Below, in pieces: positions 36,501 through 47,837 of a stretch of 64,000 nt of DNA. The notes beneath the pieces were generated by a model. The model saw only the letters and a list, made by a program, of their open reading frames with translations. It searched no databases and was not told where the DNA came from. Each line of letters starts with the position of its first letter. The first letter of the stretch is position 1. The position numbers were made by a program, and so were the translations under genes. The stretch spans positions 10,339,607-10,403,606 of the forward strand of contig OZ029916.1 in assembly GCA_964023275.1 (NCBI GenBank), given 5' to 3'. Source of the stretch: Norana najaformis (taxonomy: Eukaryota; Annelida; Clitellata; Crassiclitellata; Hormogastridae).

Positions 36501-36827
36501 TTAAGAGCAGTCCAGTTTCTGCCGTCCAAGGCTGAACTCGGTAAAAGATGTAAGATATAAAAGTGAGAGAGCTGGAAGAAGAAAAATGTTGAAGAAAATG
36601 CAGAGTTGAGTGTCATCGGCATAAAGGTGGTCTTTCAGACCATTCTGACTCAGTAATACACTTAGAATGGTGGTATACAAGGAGAAAGGTAAGGGGCCAA
36701 GAAGAGAGCCCTGAGGGATGTTACAGGTGAGTGGTACCCAGTCCAACATTGCTCTACTGATGAAGACAGATTGAGTGTGGGGACTAAGACATGACTGAAA
36801 CCAGTTTAGGGTCAGACCAGACACCAA
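36501..36827 (-). pseudogene. LINE reverse transcriptase core fragment
   Basis: This minus-strand open stretch carries LTLNWFQSCLSPHTQSVFIS, then PQGSLLGPLPFSLYT and HLYADDTQLCIFF. The YADD catalytic pair is intact, but the FDTVDH block lies beyond a stop (near 36880-36900) and the thumb is in another frame. It is a relic inside the 35.7-38.2 kb LINE. Confidence 0.85.
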
Positions 36828-37545
36828 AACAGTGCTCTAGATGGTGGAGCAAGACATCATCTTGGAGCACTGTTTTGGATATCTTGGTCAACAGTGTCGA
36901 AGGCAGCAGATAGGTCAAGAAGAGTAAGTGTACTTACGTTTGCATTGTCCATAGAGCAGAAAGAAGAGCTGTCTCAGTAGCATGGAATTTGTGATATGTT
37001 GACTGGAAAGGAAGAAGTAAAGAGTTTGGAGACAGGTGTGTCTGCAGTCATCTTTCCGCAACACGTTCAAGAAGTTTAGAAATAAAATTTAAGTTTCAGA
37101 TGGGTCAGTAGTTTGAGTGGGGGGAATCGGGCAATGAAAAGCCATCTGATATAGTGTCTGCATCCAAAGACGGTTTCTGCAACAAAGGTTAGACTGTTGC
37201 ATGAGAGAAACAAGATGAGGAGCCTTCATTTAGCGACCAATTAATCAGTGTCAAGCACATCAAACCAGCTTTTCAGAAGGTGAGTTAGAAATGAATTGTA
37301 TAGAATAGATTGTCTGGAGATGAGAAAACATGTGACAGAATTGCACTAACAGCTGTGGGAGTAAGGGAATCGAGAGTGATTGGGGGCAATCAGGAGATGA
37401 AAAGCCATTTGATAGTGGAATACCAGAGAATTTCAGCCTGGTTTTTGATATCTTGTTGCCAAATAAGTTTTAAAAAAATCCTCAGCCAAAGCAGATGGTG
37501 AGGAGGTTTTGGGTAGAGTGCATGGTGTTTTTCCTACAGAGTAAC

Positions 37546-37842
37546 TTAATGAGGGCCTTCCGAAGGAGCCTCAGGAAACACGAGTTTTCTGAAATTAGGT
37601 TTGTGAGATTTGGCCTTGGAAACTACATTACAAAACATTTTGTGCTGTTCTTTGAAACACACATCAAACACACTCCAGTTTGGTAAGTCATTGTCAAGCT
37701 TTGCAATTTTAGAGCTAAACGAAGTCTTTGGGCCAAGAACAACCATTTTGCATTTAAGGGGAATGTGCTTATCGAGCAGTTCGGTGAGAGAGGGCACCTG
37801 CAGACAGGTCTGAGTCTGGAGGAAGTGAGAAGCAGATGTCAT
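37546..37842 (-). pseudogene. LINE endonuclease-RT linker fragment
   Basis: Minus-strand PSLTELLDKHIPLKCKMVVL, then FSSKIAKLDNDLPNWSVFDV and FKEQHKMFCNVVSKAKS match the region between endonuclease and RT in CR1-like ORF2 (LTELLDKHAPLK..., then a charged helix). It has no independent function. Confidence 0.7.
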
Positions 37843-38279
37843 TTTTTTTAAGTCTGGACATCTAGTTTAGCCATGGTCGGATATTGGGGTAATAGAAATT
37901 TGGTAGTCGTTTGGTAGGAAAAGAAATGGAAGTATTGACAACCGGGTGATCTGAAAGATAAGTTTCCTTAATCCAGACATCATGAATTACACTGTGCACA
38001 ATCGGATCTTGTAACTAGATCAAAGGTGTGGCCTTTTGGGAATGTTGGTGTGGTACTGTGCTGGTTAAGCACAACAAAGTCAAGAGCTTATGAAAGATAG
38101 AAGAGTTCAGAGTGACAATCATAGTTTAAAAAGTTTGTGTGGAGGTAATGGAACAACGGAGTGAGACAAAGGTAAACAGGATTTAATGGGAAGGTAATCC
38201 ACCATCACTCAATCAAGTCATGGTCCTTGTAGCAGTGAAAATGAAGGAGCCATATCTGAAAGTAAGGACTTTGTCATTG

Positions 38280-38498
38280 GGACACACAGACATATATACA
38301 TACAAATATATATAGACATACATATACTTATATAAATGCATGTACTTACATACATACATACACACATACATGTATGCATACAAACATACCAGATACTGTC
38401 TCAATATTACCCAAGTCAATACTTACATACATACATACACACATACATGTATGCATACATACATACCAGATACTGTCTCAATATTACCCAAGTCAATA
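38280..38498 (+). repeat. CATA microsatellite inside a 77-bp tandem duplication
   Basis: CATACATA runs start at about 38285. From 38344 a unit of 77 bp (ACTTACATACATACATACAC ... ACCAGATACTGTCTCAATATTACCCAAGTCAAT) occurs twice, at 38344 and 38421, nearly identical. Confidence 0.9.
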
Positions 38499-38519
38499 GC
38501 CGTAATTCCTACACAGGTT

Positions 38520-40390
38520 GAAATTTCCAGACTAATATAAGTAGAGGAATTTTACTTGGAGGAACCTGATTTCCTCTTTTGAGAGTAATTTTCTAATCTG
38601 ATCTAAAAACCTTCGGAGTGCCACTGTGATAATACATGTGACAACTGTTGATGGTCACTGCAAAGTTAAACCGAGAGGCTGGCAGAAATCTGCGATCAGC
38701 TTTGCCAAAGGTCAGCTGCATGACCCAATGGGACAGCTAAACAGCCTATGCAATACGGTGATATATAGAAAATAGGGTCTGAATGTCAACATGAATAAAG
38801 CTAATAAAAAAGTGCACGAGCTAATAGGACAGAATCTGGCAACTAAGGAACAAAAACTCCTGACATATAAGAAATAAAATTCCAATGATACAGAATTTGT
38901 GAAAGGTCAACATAAATGATTCAGCAGAATTCTGTACAGCCTTTGTTACATGGTCCCTTGTGTACAGAACTTTGTAAACCACCAAATCCCCAGAAACTCC
39001 TAACGAGTGAGAATAGAAAAGCAACAGATGTTTGTCTGAGACTTTCCTGCCTCCAGATGTCCAAGTTCACGAGTTCTTAATTATTAAAATCATTAATTAT
39101 TTTGTTTAAAAATAAGAATAGTGCATGAATGTCTGCATTGAAGCTACATACATGCAGTTGTATGGTTAGAGGCTAGTAGCTGACAAAATGCAGCTTTACC
39201 TTGTACGGTGACAGGGCATGTAAGGAGACACCATTTACTACAAAGTTTATTTACGGGACAATAAATGCGCTGCCAAGGTAGCCATAAATTGTACTATAAA
39301 CCCAATTTATATTTTGGCAACACTGATGGTTGATTGCATGCTACGAGAAGACACTGGTAACATCTCTTTGCAGAGTATATAATCTGTGAATGACGCGGTG
39401 ATATTTGCAGCAGTGTGCTTGCTCTCTAATCCAACAGTTGCACAGGGATTTACTGTAGAGTAGGTCTTCACTTACAAGCCATCATAGACACAGAACGAAA
39501 TCACAGACATCATTAACAGTTGATGCTGAATTTACAGTCTCTGGTTTATATTGCACAAAGAATTTAGAGTAACTTAACAAAACACTCAGTAGATCTGTGC
39601 TCCAATGGTTATGCTCGTCTATTATATCTCATCTGTTCGAATGTTAAGCAAGGAAGGCTGTATGTATTATGGGCTGACTTATGTTTTAAGACTCGTGCCA
39701 AATCACTTAATGAAGAGGCAATTGGGAATTGCATCATGAAGGCACTGTTTAACTGGAGCCCAAGGTAAACACCTAGACTTCTTTAGATTGTGAGGGTTTT
39801 AAGGAGCAGCAGACAGGCAGTCAATGTTTGATCCTGTATTCTGGAAATTTAAGCATTATACTGGAGATCTTGTCAATAAAGAAATGTTAGATCTGCTGTG
39901 TGAAAAGAAAGAAGCAAAACAGTTTTTCATATACATACACAAGTCAAGTAATAAAGTATCAATCCCTTGCTCCATTATAGGGGAAACCATTGGGGCCCTT
40001 TGGTCTGGGCCTAAACCTTTTGGGGTCTCAAATTTTACTTGTTACATAGCCTCCCAAAATGTTCAGATTTTATACAGTCTAACGGCTTCAATCAGTGTGC
40101 ATCAGTATAGCTTGAGTTCCATTTCAGTCAAGTATGGTTCAGACTGGCACTCTACGCACAACACCTCTGATAACTGACAGAATTAGATTGGCACCATAAG
40201 CATAAGACCTCTGATAATTGATAGGTTTACACTGCTACAGTGTAATCTGATTTTATTTTCAATACCACAAAGACAAAAGACCTAACAAGAGATACATATA
40301 TACAATATGATGGAACAGTTCAAGAGTGATTTATATATGACTTGATAAGTATTTGCTCATCCATGCTTTGGTCATGAGTTGTCCGCTATT
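38520..40390. other. Mostly unassigned; LINE tail scrap at 38585-38650
   Basis: AATCTGATCTAAAAACCTTCGGAGTGCC resembles the AATCT-tail family edge. The rest, including a 117-codon plus-strand frame at 39824-40177, has no recognisable domain. Confidence 0.35.
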
Positions 40391-40399
40391 GTGCAACTG

Positions 40400-41177
40400 C
40401 ATTCTGTTGTTGCCACATCACGGTAGACATAACAATACACAACAAAGTTCCGACCAATCTGACCACATCAATGCAACTCTACATGATGATCTACACTGGT
40501 TCCTCACCACCTACCAAATCAGCTACAAGAAAGGGCTGTACGTCTACAACAGCCTTCAGCAGTTAGCCCCAAGCCATCGCATCGGCTGTTGTATCAACAA
40601 ACAACTAATGCCAGGTGAACTGAGCAACTAATGCCAACCTTCATATTTCAGCAACTAGGATTACACAATAAGATTCAAAGTTTTACAGTTGCTGGACTAT
40701 CTGCTTAAAATTGCCTATCATTCCACATCTCTGACTGTCAGCTCTCCATCGGTCAGTTTAGAAACGGATTTTACAACTTAAAACTGAATAGTTTTGTTAA
40801 CTATATCTCATTCCAGAGCCATGGCTCCAATCTTGCCAGCCTATCAACTTCCACTCACAGGCCAGACTTCCAGTGGCTCTTCACTCCAAGCAATGAATGA
40901 TCAAACCTGTAACCCAATCACTAGCTTATCACTTTTACCCTTATTCAACGCCGAAATATACGTAACCTAATTTTATTCTCAACATTTTTATGAGCAAAGG
41001 CTACTGTAGTTCTTGTCTATAAGTTAAATCATATCTTACAAAATTAAGTACATGGAAATCATTGAACCAGTCTCCCTGAAATCAAGTTGCTGAGCGCCTG
41101 TGAATAAGCTGGTTCCCGTGACTTAGCTTTCGTTGAGCGCTATAGAAATCTCGAGATTACGATTACGATTACGATTT
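40400..41177 (+). mobile_element. LINE 3' part, GATTAC-tail family, plus orientation
   Basis: The plus strand encodes SDHINATLHDDLHWFLTTYQ, then ISYKKGLYVYNSLQQLAPSH, matching the RT C-terminal D-HW-P...Y+...Y..L..LAP block with changes. It ends with GAGCGCCTGTGAATAAGCTGG, TTAGCTTTCGTTGAGCGCTATAG, then AAATCTCGAGATTACGATTACGATTACG, a clean three-unit GATTAC tail. Confidence 0.75.
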
Positions 41178-41179
41178 TG

Positions 41180-41820
41180 GAATTTCATACATAAACACTG
41201 TGAATTGACAGTGAGTTCATTTATTGTTTGCAAGAATTTTCTTAAATGAAACTTTAATTATTACCTGTAAATACTTAACCTTTCTCAATGTTATTTGAAG
41301 CACAGGAATCACAGATTTGGCTTGCAACAAGATGCCACTTCAGCTTTAAGAAGAGCTCCTTCTGATTTCAGAAGATCCACAAAGAACATAACTTCATGCT
41401 CAGCAGAGGTCTTCACTGAAAACTGTTCTGAAGTTTTCAGTAGAGTTTATTAGATGTCTGTTACTGATGAATGGCAAAGAGATCTTTGAACCTCTTCAGA
41501 AAGTATAGGCAAAGGTGTGTGCCTCCAACTTTCAACTGCACAAGTTTTTATGCCTGTTAGATCGTGTACAAATATACAGCTCCACCACTTCTGATCATAT
41601 ACTGACCACCAAAACTGGACAATCTCACTGACATAATAATCAGTATTATCATTGTTATTGCTAAACTTTACAAGTGAAGGTTTCAAAATCAAAAGGCATG
41701 CACTATTTCTGATGAAATATCCTAGAACTGCAACACTAAAGTTGATGAGTGGATACACTATTACCACCGAGAAATGAATTAACATTTTCTGTTCCAAAGT
41801 GCAACCATCATACTCTGTTT
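41180..41820. other. Unassigned sequence
   Basis: No supported feature. Confidence 0.4.
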
Positions 41821-41825
41821 AAACC

Positions 41826-41995
41826 TCAGTTTACTGGGCTGGTTAGCTACATTGGTAAACGCATACGTCGTGGTGCCTCTGCGCTTGAGGACGCCGGTTC
41901 ACATCCAAGTTGTGGCTTGTTTCAGAGATCTGAATCATGGGCTAGCACGGTCCGTATATAGGGACCTTAAATGGAGTAGGAACCATTCAAATGGG
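41826..41995 (+). mobile_element. tRNA-derived SINE
   Basis: CTGGTTAGCTACATTGGTAAACGC suits an A box; GGACGCCGGTTCACATCCAAG about 45 bp later suits a B box (GGTTCANATCC). The body continues with GGTCCGTATATAGGGACC, a 7-bp palindrome, and TTAAATGGAG. It is SINE-like rather than a functional tRNA, since no acceptor stem closes. Confidence 0.6.
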
Positions 41996-42375
41996 TAGAG
42001 GAGGTGAAGGATCTCACTTGATAAATTAACTAAAAAATTAGCATGGTTGAGGCCATATGGTCACAACTGAAAAACATGTACACTTACATTTTTTACTCTT
42101 GTGTGCAAGACAAATCAAAAAGATCTCTGTGTGTTTGATAAACGCGTATCCTCACCAGAAACCCAATACTAAGAACTTATTTCGATCGCCAGCTGACGTG
42201 TTTGGTGTAACACAGGCACAAATACGCCAGCAGCTGCTGTAAATAAGATTACGAACAAAATCAGTGCTAAAAACAAAGCAGCTGCGACAACTCAATGACC
42301 CAGGGCCGGTCTCTCTTCTTCGTCTCCAGTTCCTCATTCATCTGAACAGAATGAAATTGCATTTACTGGAGACAG

Positions 42376-42708
42376 TTAATCAACCAATGCAGAAGTGTCT
42401 GAAAAGCCAGCAAAAGAAGCTACCGAACTAATCAGCATTCTGTCAGAATGACCCATTGGGAAGCTTTTCTGATGTGAAAAGCACTCGAGTTTGGTGGTCG
42501 CTGAGGGACAGTGACTGCAATACACGAGAGGGACAGGGCAGCCGTGTCGCTTTTTCGCACACTTGTAGAAACTAAATGTATTCCGTCTGCCAGAACCATC
42601 TCTTGAATACATTAACTGTCGAAACGGCTGCAAAGGTCGGCTGAAGCCGATTTCCAGATGAACCTGGAATATGACCATCGAATGTGAACAGCACAAGGGA
42701 CACTCCAC
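42376..42708 (-). other. Open stretch with a FLYWCH-like look (weak)
   Basis: The 110-codon minus-strand frame contains LQPFRQLMYSRDGSGRR, then NTFSFYKCAKKRHGCPVPLV and YCSHC. The aromatic-K-C...C-P pattern resembles FLYWCH or Mutator-type zinc modules. There is no further domain and no splice evidence. Confidence 0.2.
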
Positions 42709-42719
42709 CCTCTGCTAAT

Positions 42720-45590
42720 CCAATAGTTAAACCTGAAGGTGCATAACAGAACCCAAAACTGAAGACTATTATTACATTTTTACATTATTACGATTATGTT
42801 TTTCTTTCATGATTATGTGTTTACATTAGCAAAAAGGACCCACTCTGTAGCTTAATAAAAAATATAATATACAGCCAACATAATAATAATATAGCTTACT
42901 GGCAAAACCTTTTTTTGTCAAGTGTCACTTATGTCAGTCCCTCATTTCAGAAGCAATTTGCAATATAAATGCCTGCAAAACAGATTCATCTAAAGATGGA
43001 GTGGAGCTTGAACAATTTTAAATGGGTCATTTAAATGACAAACATGATTAATTTACTATTTTACGGGGGGGGAGGTTGTGACAGAAAAAAGTACTTGGTA
43101 ACGCTTAGTGATGGCTTACACAGTGTTTTTCAGCTCACGTTAAATAAAGAGCTAAATGAAAGAGTCCAACACATCAGGAAAAGGCTTTGCAGCAAAAAAG
43201 TTGAACAAGAGCAAAAACATGCGAGAACTTTGAAATGAAGCAACAAAGTAAAGAAAAACGAAATAGCATTTACCATTTGCACAAACCAGGTAACAAGTGA
43301 CAAGTGCTGGTATTAACGCATGCAAGCTTACATAATACACACAAACATGTCATATATAACAGTTTCATTCAAGTACAACTGGATTAACTACTTGCCCTCT
43401 CTGTCCAAAAGTTACAACAATCTTGCTCACTTGAAATGGTGCTATATAAGAGTCTCTTTACATTATATTACACTGCTTTATGGGGTTCTTATGGCTGATT
43501 TTCTATCCTGAAACCAACACCATCTATTCCCCTCATTTCACGTTCAGAAAAACATTGCTTAACAATTAAGCCCAAACTGCTTTGAAAGACGTGCAGTAAA
43601 ATAAAAAATTATGGAGCATTGATGGAAGTAAGTAAGCCCAAATGCTGAGCTGTAAACTTAATGATAAAATTTGTTTCTATCCATGTAGGCTGATCTTAAA
43701 CCTCACTGCAGATTACAACGATTTTATTGTTATTACTGGATATTTTAGACCTACATTTCAGTTAATTCTGACCAACATGTTTTAAAAGTGCAGTACTTCT
43801 CTTTCATGTTTTCATCATCAATGTAGTGTCAACATTTCTAATGAGGGACAAACTGTTACTATAATTCTCTGGCTGGATGAATTCCAATCTCAAATTCTGT
43901 TACAATAATCATCTCATACACAAAAGACACTAAGCTATATACAAAACTCTAACAAAAGGTCACGAACTGAAGAACTAGGCAAGAATTTAACAACATTTAC
44001 ATATTAAAAATAGAAATAAAATCAAGAGCTTATGTACTAACTCACCAAACGATAATCCTGCATTTGCTGAACTGAAAGCAGAGATCAGAAAAACTGTGAC
44101 TTACCTGAATTCTAAGTAGTGTGGCCATAGTTTGCTTAAGCAATCAAGGATATCTGATCATCAATTTGCTTAGGTAGACTAAGTAAACAAGAGTGCCTCA
44201 GGTTGAGTGTTTGGATTTCAGAATATAGCCTGGACAGCAGCCTACAGGCGCTTTGCTTATGTCCCATACATTTTGATAAGGCTTTCAGAAGTGTGAAGTG
44301 ACTTGAGTGGTAATTGGGTTGCAATCAAGCCTGCTTTGTAATCTTCATTAGCAAAACAGTGTTTTCACCCGCTGAAAGAGATAATAGCTTGCAAGGATAC
44401 TCAAATATGTGGTACTCATGTATTGGCACTCAGTGGTGTGAATGGATTTGCAACCTTAAAGTCAAGAAGGCCACTGAAACTTGAAAATGGTATCAAGAAT
44501 CTCATGATAATGTTTTTTCAATATCATATTTAGTAAGTAAGTAAGTAAGTATATTCTTTATTAAACAATAGCTAATCGCACATTGGTTTACAAGTATTTA
44601 AGAACACAAGAAAATTTAATAATTTAATAATAAAAATTTAATAATTTAATCATTTAACAATTTAAATTTAATTTAATAATAATAATTTAATAACTTAATA
44701 AAAATTTAGTAATGCTACCACTTCTGTTTTCAGGTGATGCAGCCAGTTCCATACCTAGAAAAAGGAGGCAGGCAACGCTAATCATCTAGTTAGTACACAA
44801 CATCATTAAACAAAACATGCCTACTACTACAAGTTTAGTTTCACAGCCAATTTTTATTGAAAGAACTCAAAAACCCACTTATGGCATGTGGCAAGCTAAC
44901 ACCTCAATTTGCACAGCATACCACCAGTATCACACTCATTAAGATGCTCCGTATATTGAAATCCTTACATTACATTACATTACTAGCTGATAACTACTGG
45001 TCTACTGCTTGTTTTTTTGAACATTGACAGTCTTTTTGAAGTTTTTACACCAAGCTTACAGACTAGTTGGGCTAACAGGAAGTGTTTACTCAGGTGCAAA
45101 AAGGCACTGTAGGACTGTTCACATACATATACCATAAAACTTTTTATAAATGTCCACAATGTTTTGCACAGGTCATTTTCACACACTCTAACAGCAGTTG
45201 AAGACCAACATTTAAAAGTGGCCAGCATTTATTTGCAGAAATCATTCTTACCTCTGGTACAATTCTGCATTTGTGTTCATTTTGCCACAAATACCGCTAA
45301 ATGCACCTCTAAAACACAGCTACACGTCAGATTTGTCTGCTGTTCGTGTGATGTAATCATATAGCATAAATGCTGGAGCCTAAATAAAACCAAGATTTAT
45401 TAGAGATTAGTGTTTAAGAGAGGCTGGCATTCATCTGCACAAATCATTTTTACCCCAGCGGCCATGGCAAATTGGCATTTAATTTGGATCCTGTGCTTAA
45501 AAGAAGTTAAATGGTATGCCTATGATGCTATTCAGGTCAAGATTAGAAAATGGCCTTTTGTGACTTGCTGACTCATCATATTCTGCCTCA
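42720..45590. other. Unassigned AT-rich sequence
   Basis: It includes a GTAA run at 44533-44550, an ATTTAATAATTTAAT-rich stretch at 44610-44710, and a copy (44740-44815) of the repeat seen at 26055. No supported gene. Confidence 0.4.
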
Positions 45591-45599
45591 TAGTCTCAC

Positions 45600-45750
45600 T
45601 GACCTCTTGGATCTTCTCAACTGCAAGTTCTGTCTAATGCGTTAGGGTTACTGATTGGTTTCACTTCATAAAAACCACGGATTAATGCCTTGGGTATTAA
45701 GATAATACTGCTTTACAAGTTTTATGATCAGATTAAATTAGATTCTTATA
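45600..45750 (+). mobile_element. LINE 3' scrap, AATCT-tail family
   Basis: GATTGGTTTCACTTCATAAAAACC, ATTAATGCCTTGGGTATTAAG and AGATTAAATTAGATTC resemble the complement of 3890-3950. Confidence 0.4.
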
Positions 45751-45867
45751 AATTGTGTTGTACAGATGTGCAGGGTGCAACCTGCATCTGGACTAACAGG
45801 ACAAACCTCAAGGGCACAGGCAAAATGAGTGGAGGAAATGTATTGCAACGCGAGACAGTCTGAACTA

Positions 45868-47198
45868 CTAATCGTAATCGTAATCGTAATCGCGAGATTT
45901 CTACAGCGCTCAACGAAAGCTAAGTTGCGGGAACCAGCTTATTCACTAAGGTTCTGGTCGAAAATAACACCTAAATTACGGACAGAAGAGTTAGTATTAA
46001 AGGTGTGGGTGGAGGCAGAGTCCAGGCTGAGGGAGATAGAGGGGTCAGGAATTTTCTTGAGCTGGTCACGTAGGCCGATAAGTATGAATTCAGTTTTAGA
46101 TGGGTTCAGGCATAAGAGATTAGATGTCATCCAAGAGGAGATTTGTTTAACCACACAAAGAAGATGATCTGTAGATTCATTGAAACAATTTGGAGAGAGA
46201 GAGATGAATAGTTGGGTGTCATCAGCATAGAGGTGATGGTCAACGGAGGATGCTTTAATGAGTGAACTGAGTGGGGTAGTGTAGAGGATAAACAGAAGAG
46301 GTCCAAGAACGGAGCCTTGTGGAACTCCGCAAGTGAGAGGGCATGACTTAGAAGAGGCTTCCAAAGTTTTAACAGAGAAAGAGCGGGAGGAGAGATAAGA
46401 CTGTATCCATAGGAGAGCAGTGTCAGCAAAACCAAACCAGGTTGAAAGTCGGTGGAGTAAGATATTGTGATCTATGGTGTCGAAGGCTGCAGAGATATCG
46501 AGGAGACAGAGGCAAGAAACCTGTTGATGAGAAATGGCAGAAACAAGCTTGTTGTAGAGAGATGTCAGCAGAGTTTCGGTTGAGTGGCGTTTAGTAAAAC
46601 CAGACTGGTGTGGGTTAATGAGTGAGTTAGAAGCTAAATAGTTATTGATTCGAGAGAGGACAATCCGTTCAGTTAATTTGGAGATGAAAGTCAGGTTAGA
46701 AACAGGCCGGTAGTTAGAAAGGATTTCCTTGTCGAGAGATGATTTCTTGAGAAGAGGGGTAACAAGAGAGTGTTTAAAAAGAAGGGGAAAATTTCCAGTA
46801 GAGAGGGAGAGGTTAACTATTTTGGTAATAATTGGAACAAGGACAGATGCACAGTCTTTCAATAAGGAGGTAGGTATAGGGTCAAGTTCACACTGTTTGT
46901 TTGGGAGAGATTTTAGCAGATTTAGTATTTCGGTCTCTGATGTAGGTTGAAAAGCAGAAAATGAGGATCGAGGTGGGGAAGGTGGGCTGTCATAGGTGGA
47001 AGAGGGAGCATCAGCAGCTGGATTGTTGGAGGTTTTGGAAAGTAGAGATTGAAGAGAGAGACGGAGGGTACTAATTTTGTTCGAAAAGAAAGAACAGAAC
47101 GAGTCGGCTATTGAAGAAGACGGAAGAGAATTTGGAAGTGGGCTAGATGAGTTCCGATGGAGGAGTTGATTAATGGTTTTCCAGAGAAGGCGAGGGCT
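45868..47198 (-). mobile_element. CR1/L2-like LINE, 5'-truncated and internally deleted
   Basis: The 3' tail is at the left: four TAATCG units, then CGCGAGATTTCTACAGCGCTCAACGAAAGCTAAG. The RT ORF follows on the minus strand. Homology to the 1-1.9 kb copy stops at GGCGAGGGCTA (about 47197), whereas the older copy continues, marking the 5' truncation. Relative to the 35.7-kb copy, the RT thumb and C-terminus are missing. Confidence 0.9.
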
Positions 47199-47207
47199 AA
47201 GGAGCAA
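45939..47207 (-). CDS. LINE reverse transcriptase, intact palm but C-terminally deleted
   Basis: The 422-codon frame encodes an RT that would copy LINE RNA at a nicked target. Motifs in order: YRPVSNL.FISKLTERIV (about 166-183), QSGFTKRHSTETLL (201-214), AAFDTIDHN (240-248, catalytic Asp), GVPQGSVLGPLLF (294-306), HLYADDTQLF (325-334, catalytic Asp pair) and LNPSKTEFILIG (367-378). The frame stops right after RNLGVIFDQNLSE, where coding sequence joins the 3'UTR (GTGAATAAGCTGG). A full ORF2 of this kind has about 200 more residues after that point and an endonuclease before the RT. Without both, the copy cannot move by itself. The first codons past the truncation are probably host DNA. It looks young compared with its neighbours, because the RT core is unbroken. 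Confidence 0.9.
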   Translation of the reverse strand: MLLSPRLLWKTINQLLHRNSSSPLPNSLPSSSIADSFCSFFSNKISTLRLSLQSLLSKTSNNPAADAPSSTYDSPPSPPRSSFSAFQPTSETEILNLLKSLPNKQCELDPIPTSLLKDCASVLVPIITKIVNLSLSTGNFPLLFKHSLVTPLLKKSSLDKEILSNYRPVSNLTFISKLTERIVLSRINNYLASNSLINPHQSGFTKRHSTETLLTSLYNKLVSAISHQQVSCLCLLDISAAFDTIDHNILLHRLSTWFGFADTALLWIQSYLSSRSFSVKTLEASSKSCPLTCGVPQGSVLGPLLFILYTTPLSSLIKASSVDHHLYADDTQLFISLSPNCFNESTDHLLCVVKQISSWMTSNLLCLNPSKTEFILIGLRDQLKKIPDPSISLSLDSASTHTFNTNSSVRNLGVIFDQNLSE

Positions 47208-47634
47208 CTCTCTCCAACCACCAAAAACAGTACTGCGATTATAGTCCTACTTTGCTCGAGTCATATTTTCACGACTGTGTTTAGTACGACATAAAAGTCA
47301 CAACTTAAGAATTGGGATGTTATAACGACCCAGTCAAAGTAAGATAAAACCCATACGCGGCGTCTCTAGCTGCAAAATTAAGCCTTCCCACAACACATGT
47401 CGTTTTACTAACCCGTCATTTAAAAAAAAAAGAAACATCGAAACTCTCATTAAGCTGTCACAAAGAAACCTGCACGTCGCTATAGCTTCAGCAGTTCAGT
47501 CTGAACATTTAAGAACAAACTATGGCCAAAATTTGGCCAATGTCTATACATTGACAATTTGACGCAGTTACTTAGATTTGCCTCTTAACACGTTAATGAC
47601 GTAACTGTTTTCTCCGCAGACCAAACCAAAGCCT

Positions 47635-47680
47635 TAATCGTAATCGTACTCTCGAGATTTCTACAGCGCCTTAAATTATA
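47635..47680 (-). repeat. GATTAC-family tail fragment
   Basis: TTAATCGTAATCGTACTCTCGAGATTTCTACAGCGCCTTA is the extreme 3' end of the LINE family without any body. Confidence 0.75.
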
Positions 47681-47837
47681 GACCAAACGGTCCAAGAACG
47701 CCGCCGCCTACAAATGCCCAATCGGGGCCTAGGCCAAAGGATTCTGGCGGAGCTCTACAATAAGGTATATACCTTGCGCTGAAGTTACGTCTGGCTGTCT
47801 ACAGAGGAATTTAGGTTCTAATTTGCATTCTTTGGAA

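Larger units (their letters stand above)
35660..38210 (-). mobile_element. Long decayed CR1/L2-like LINE, GATTAC-tail family
   Basis: The left end is CGTAATCGTAATCTCGAGATTTCTACAG, the 3' tail in minus orientation, followed by the family 3'UTR blocks to about 35850. Minus-strand remnants then follow in order: the RT C-terminal half (GVAFDSTLSFSEHVNSI, CLANALVSSRLDYCNLLLTG), the RT core (36501-36827), an endonuclease-RT linker (37546-37842), and an endonuclease end (YLSDHPVVNTSISF) near 37900-37970. Stops and frameshifts are frequent. Confidence 0.85.

Noticed and set aside
41826..41900. Possible tRNA gene
   Set aside because: A- and B-box-like blocks are present, but the acceptor and anticodon stems do not pair; SINE is the better reading.
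45829..46167. 112-codon plus-strand frame
   Set aside because: Antisense of the LINE 3'UTR and RT C-terminal part.
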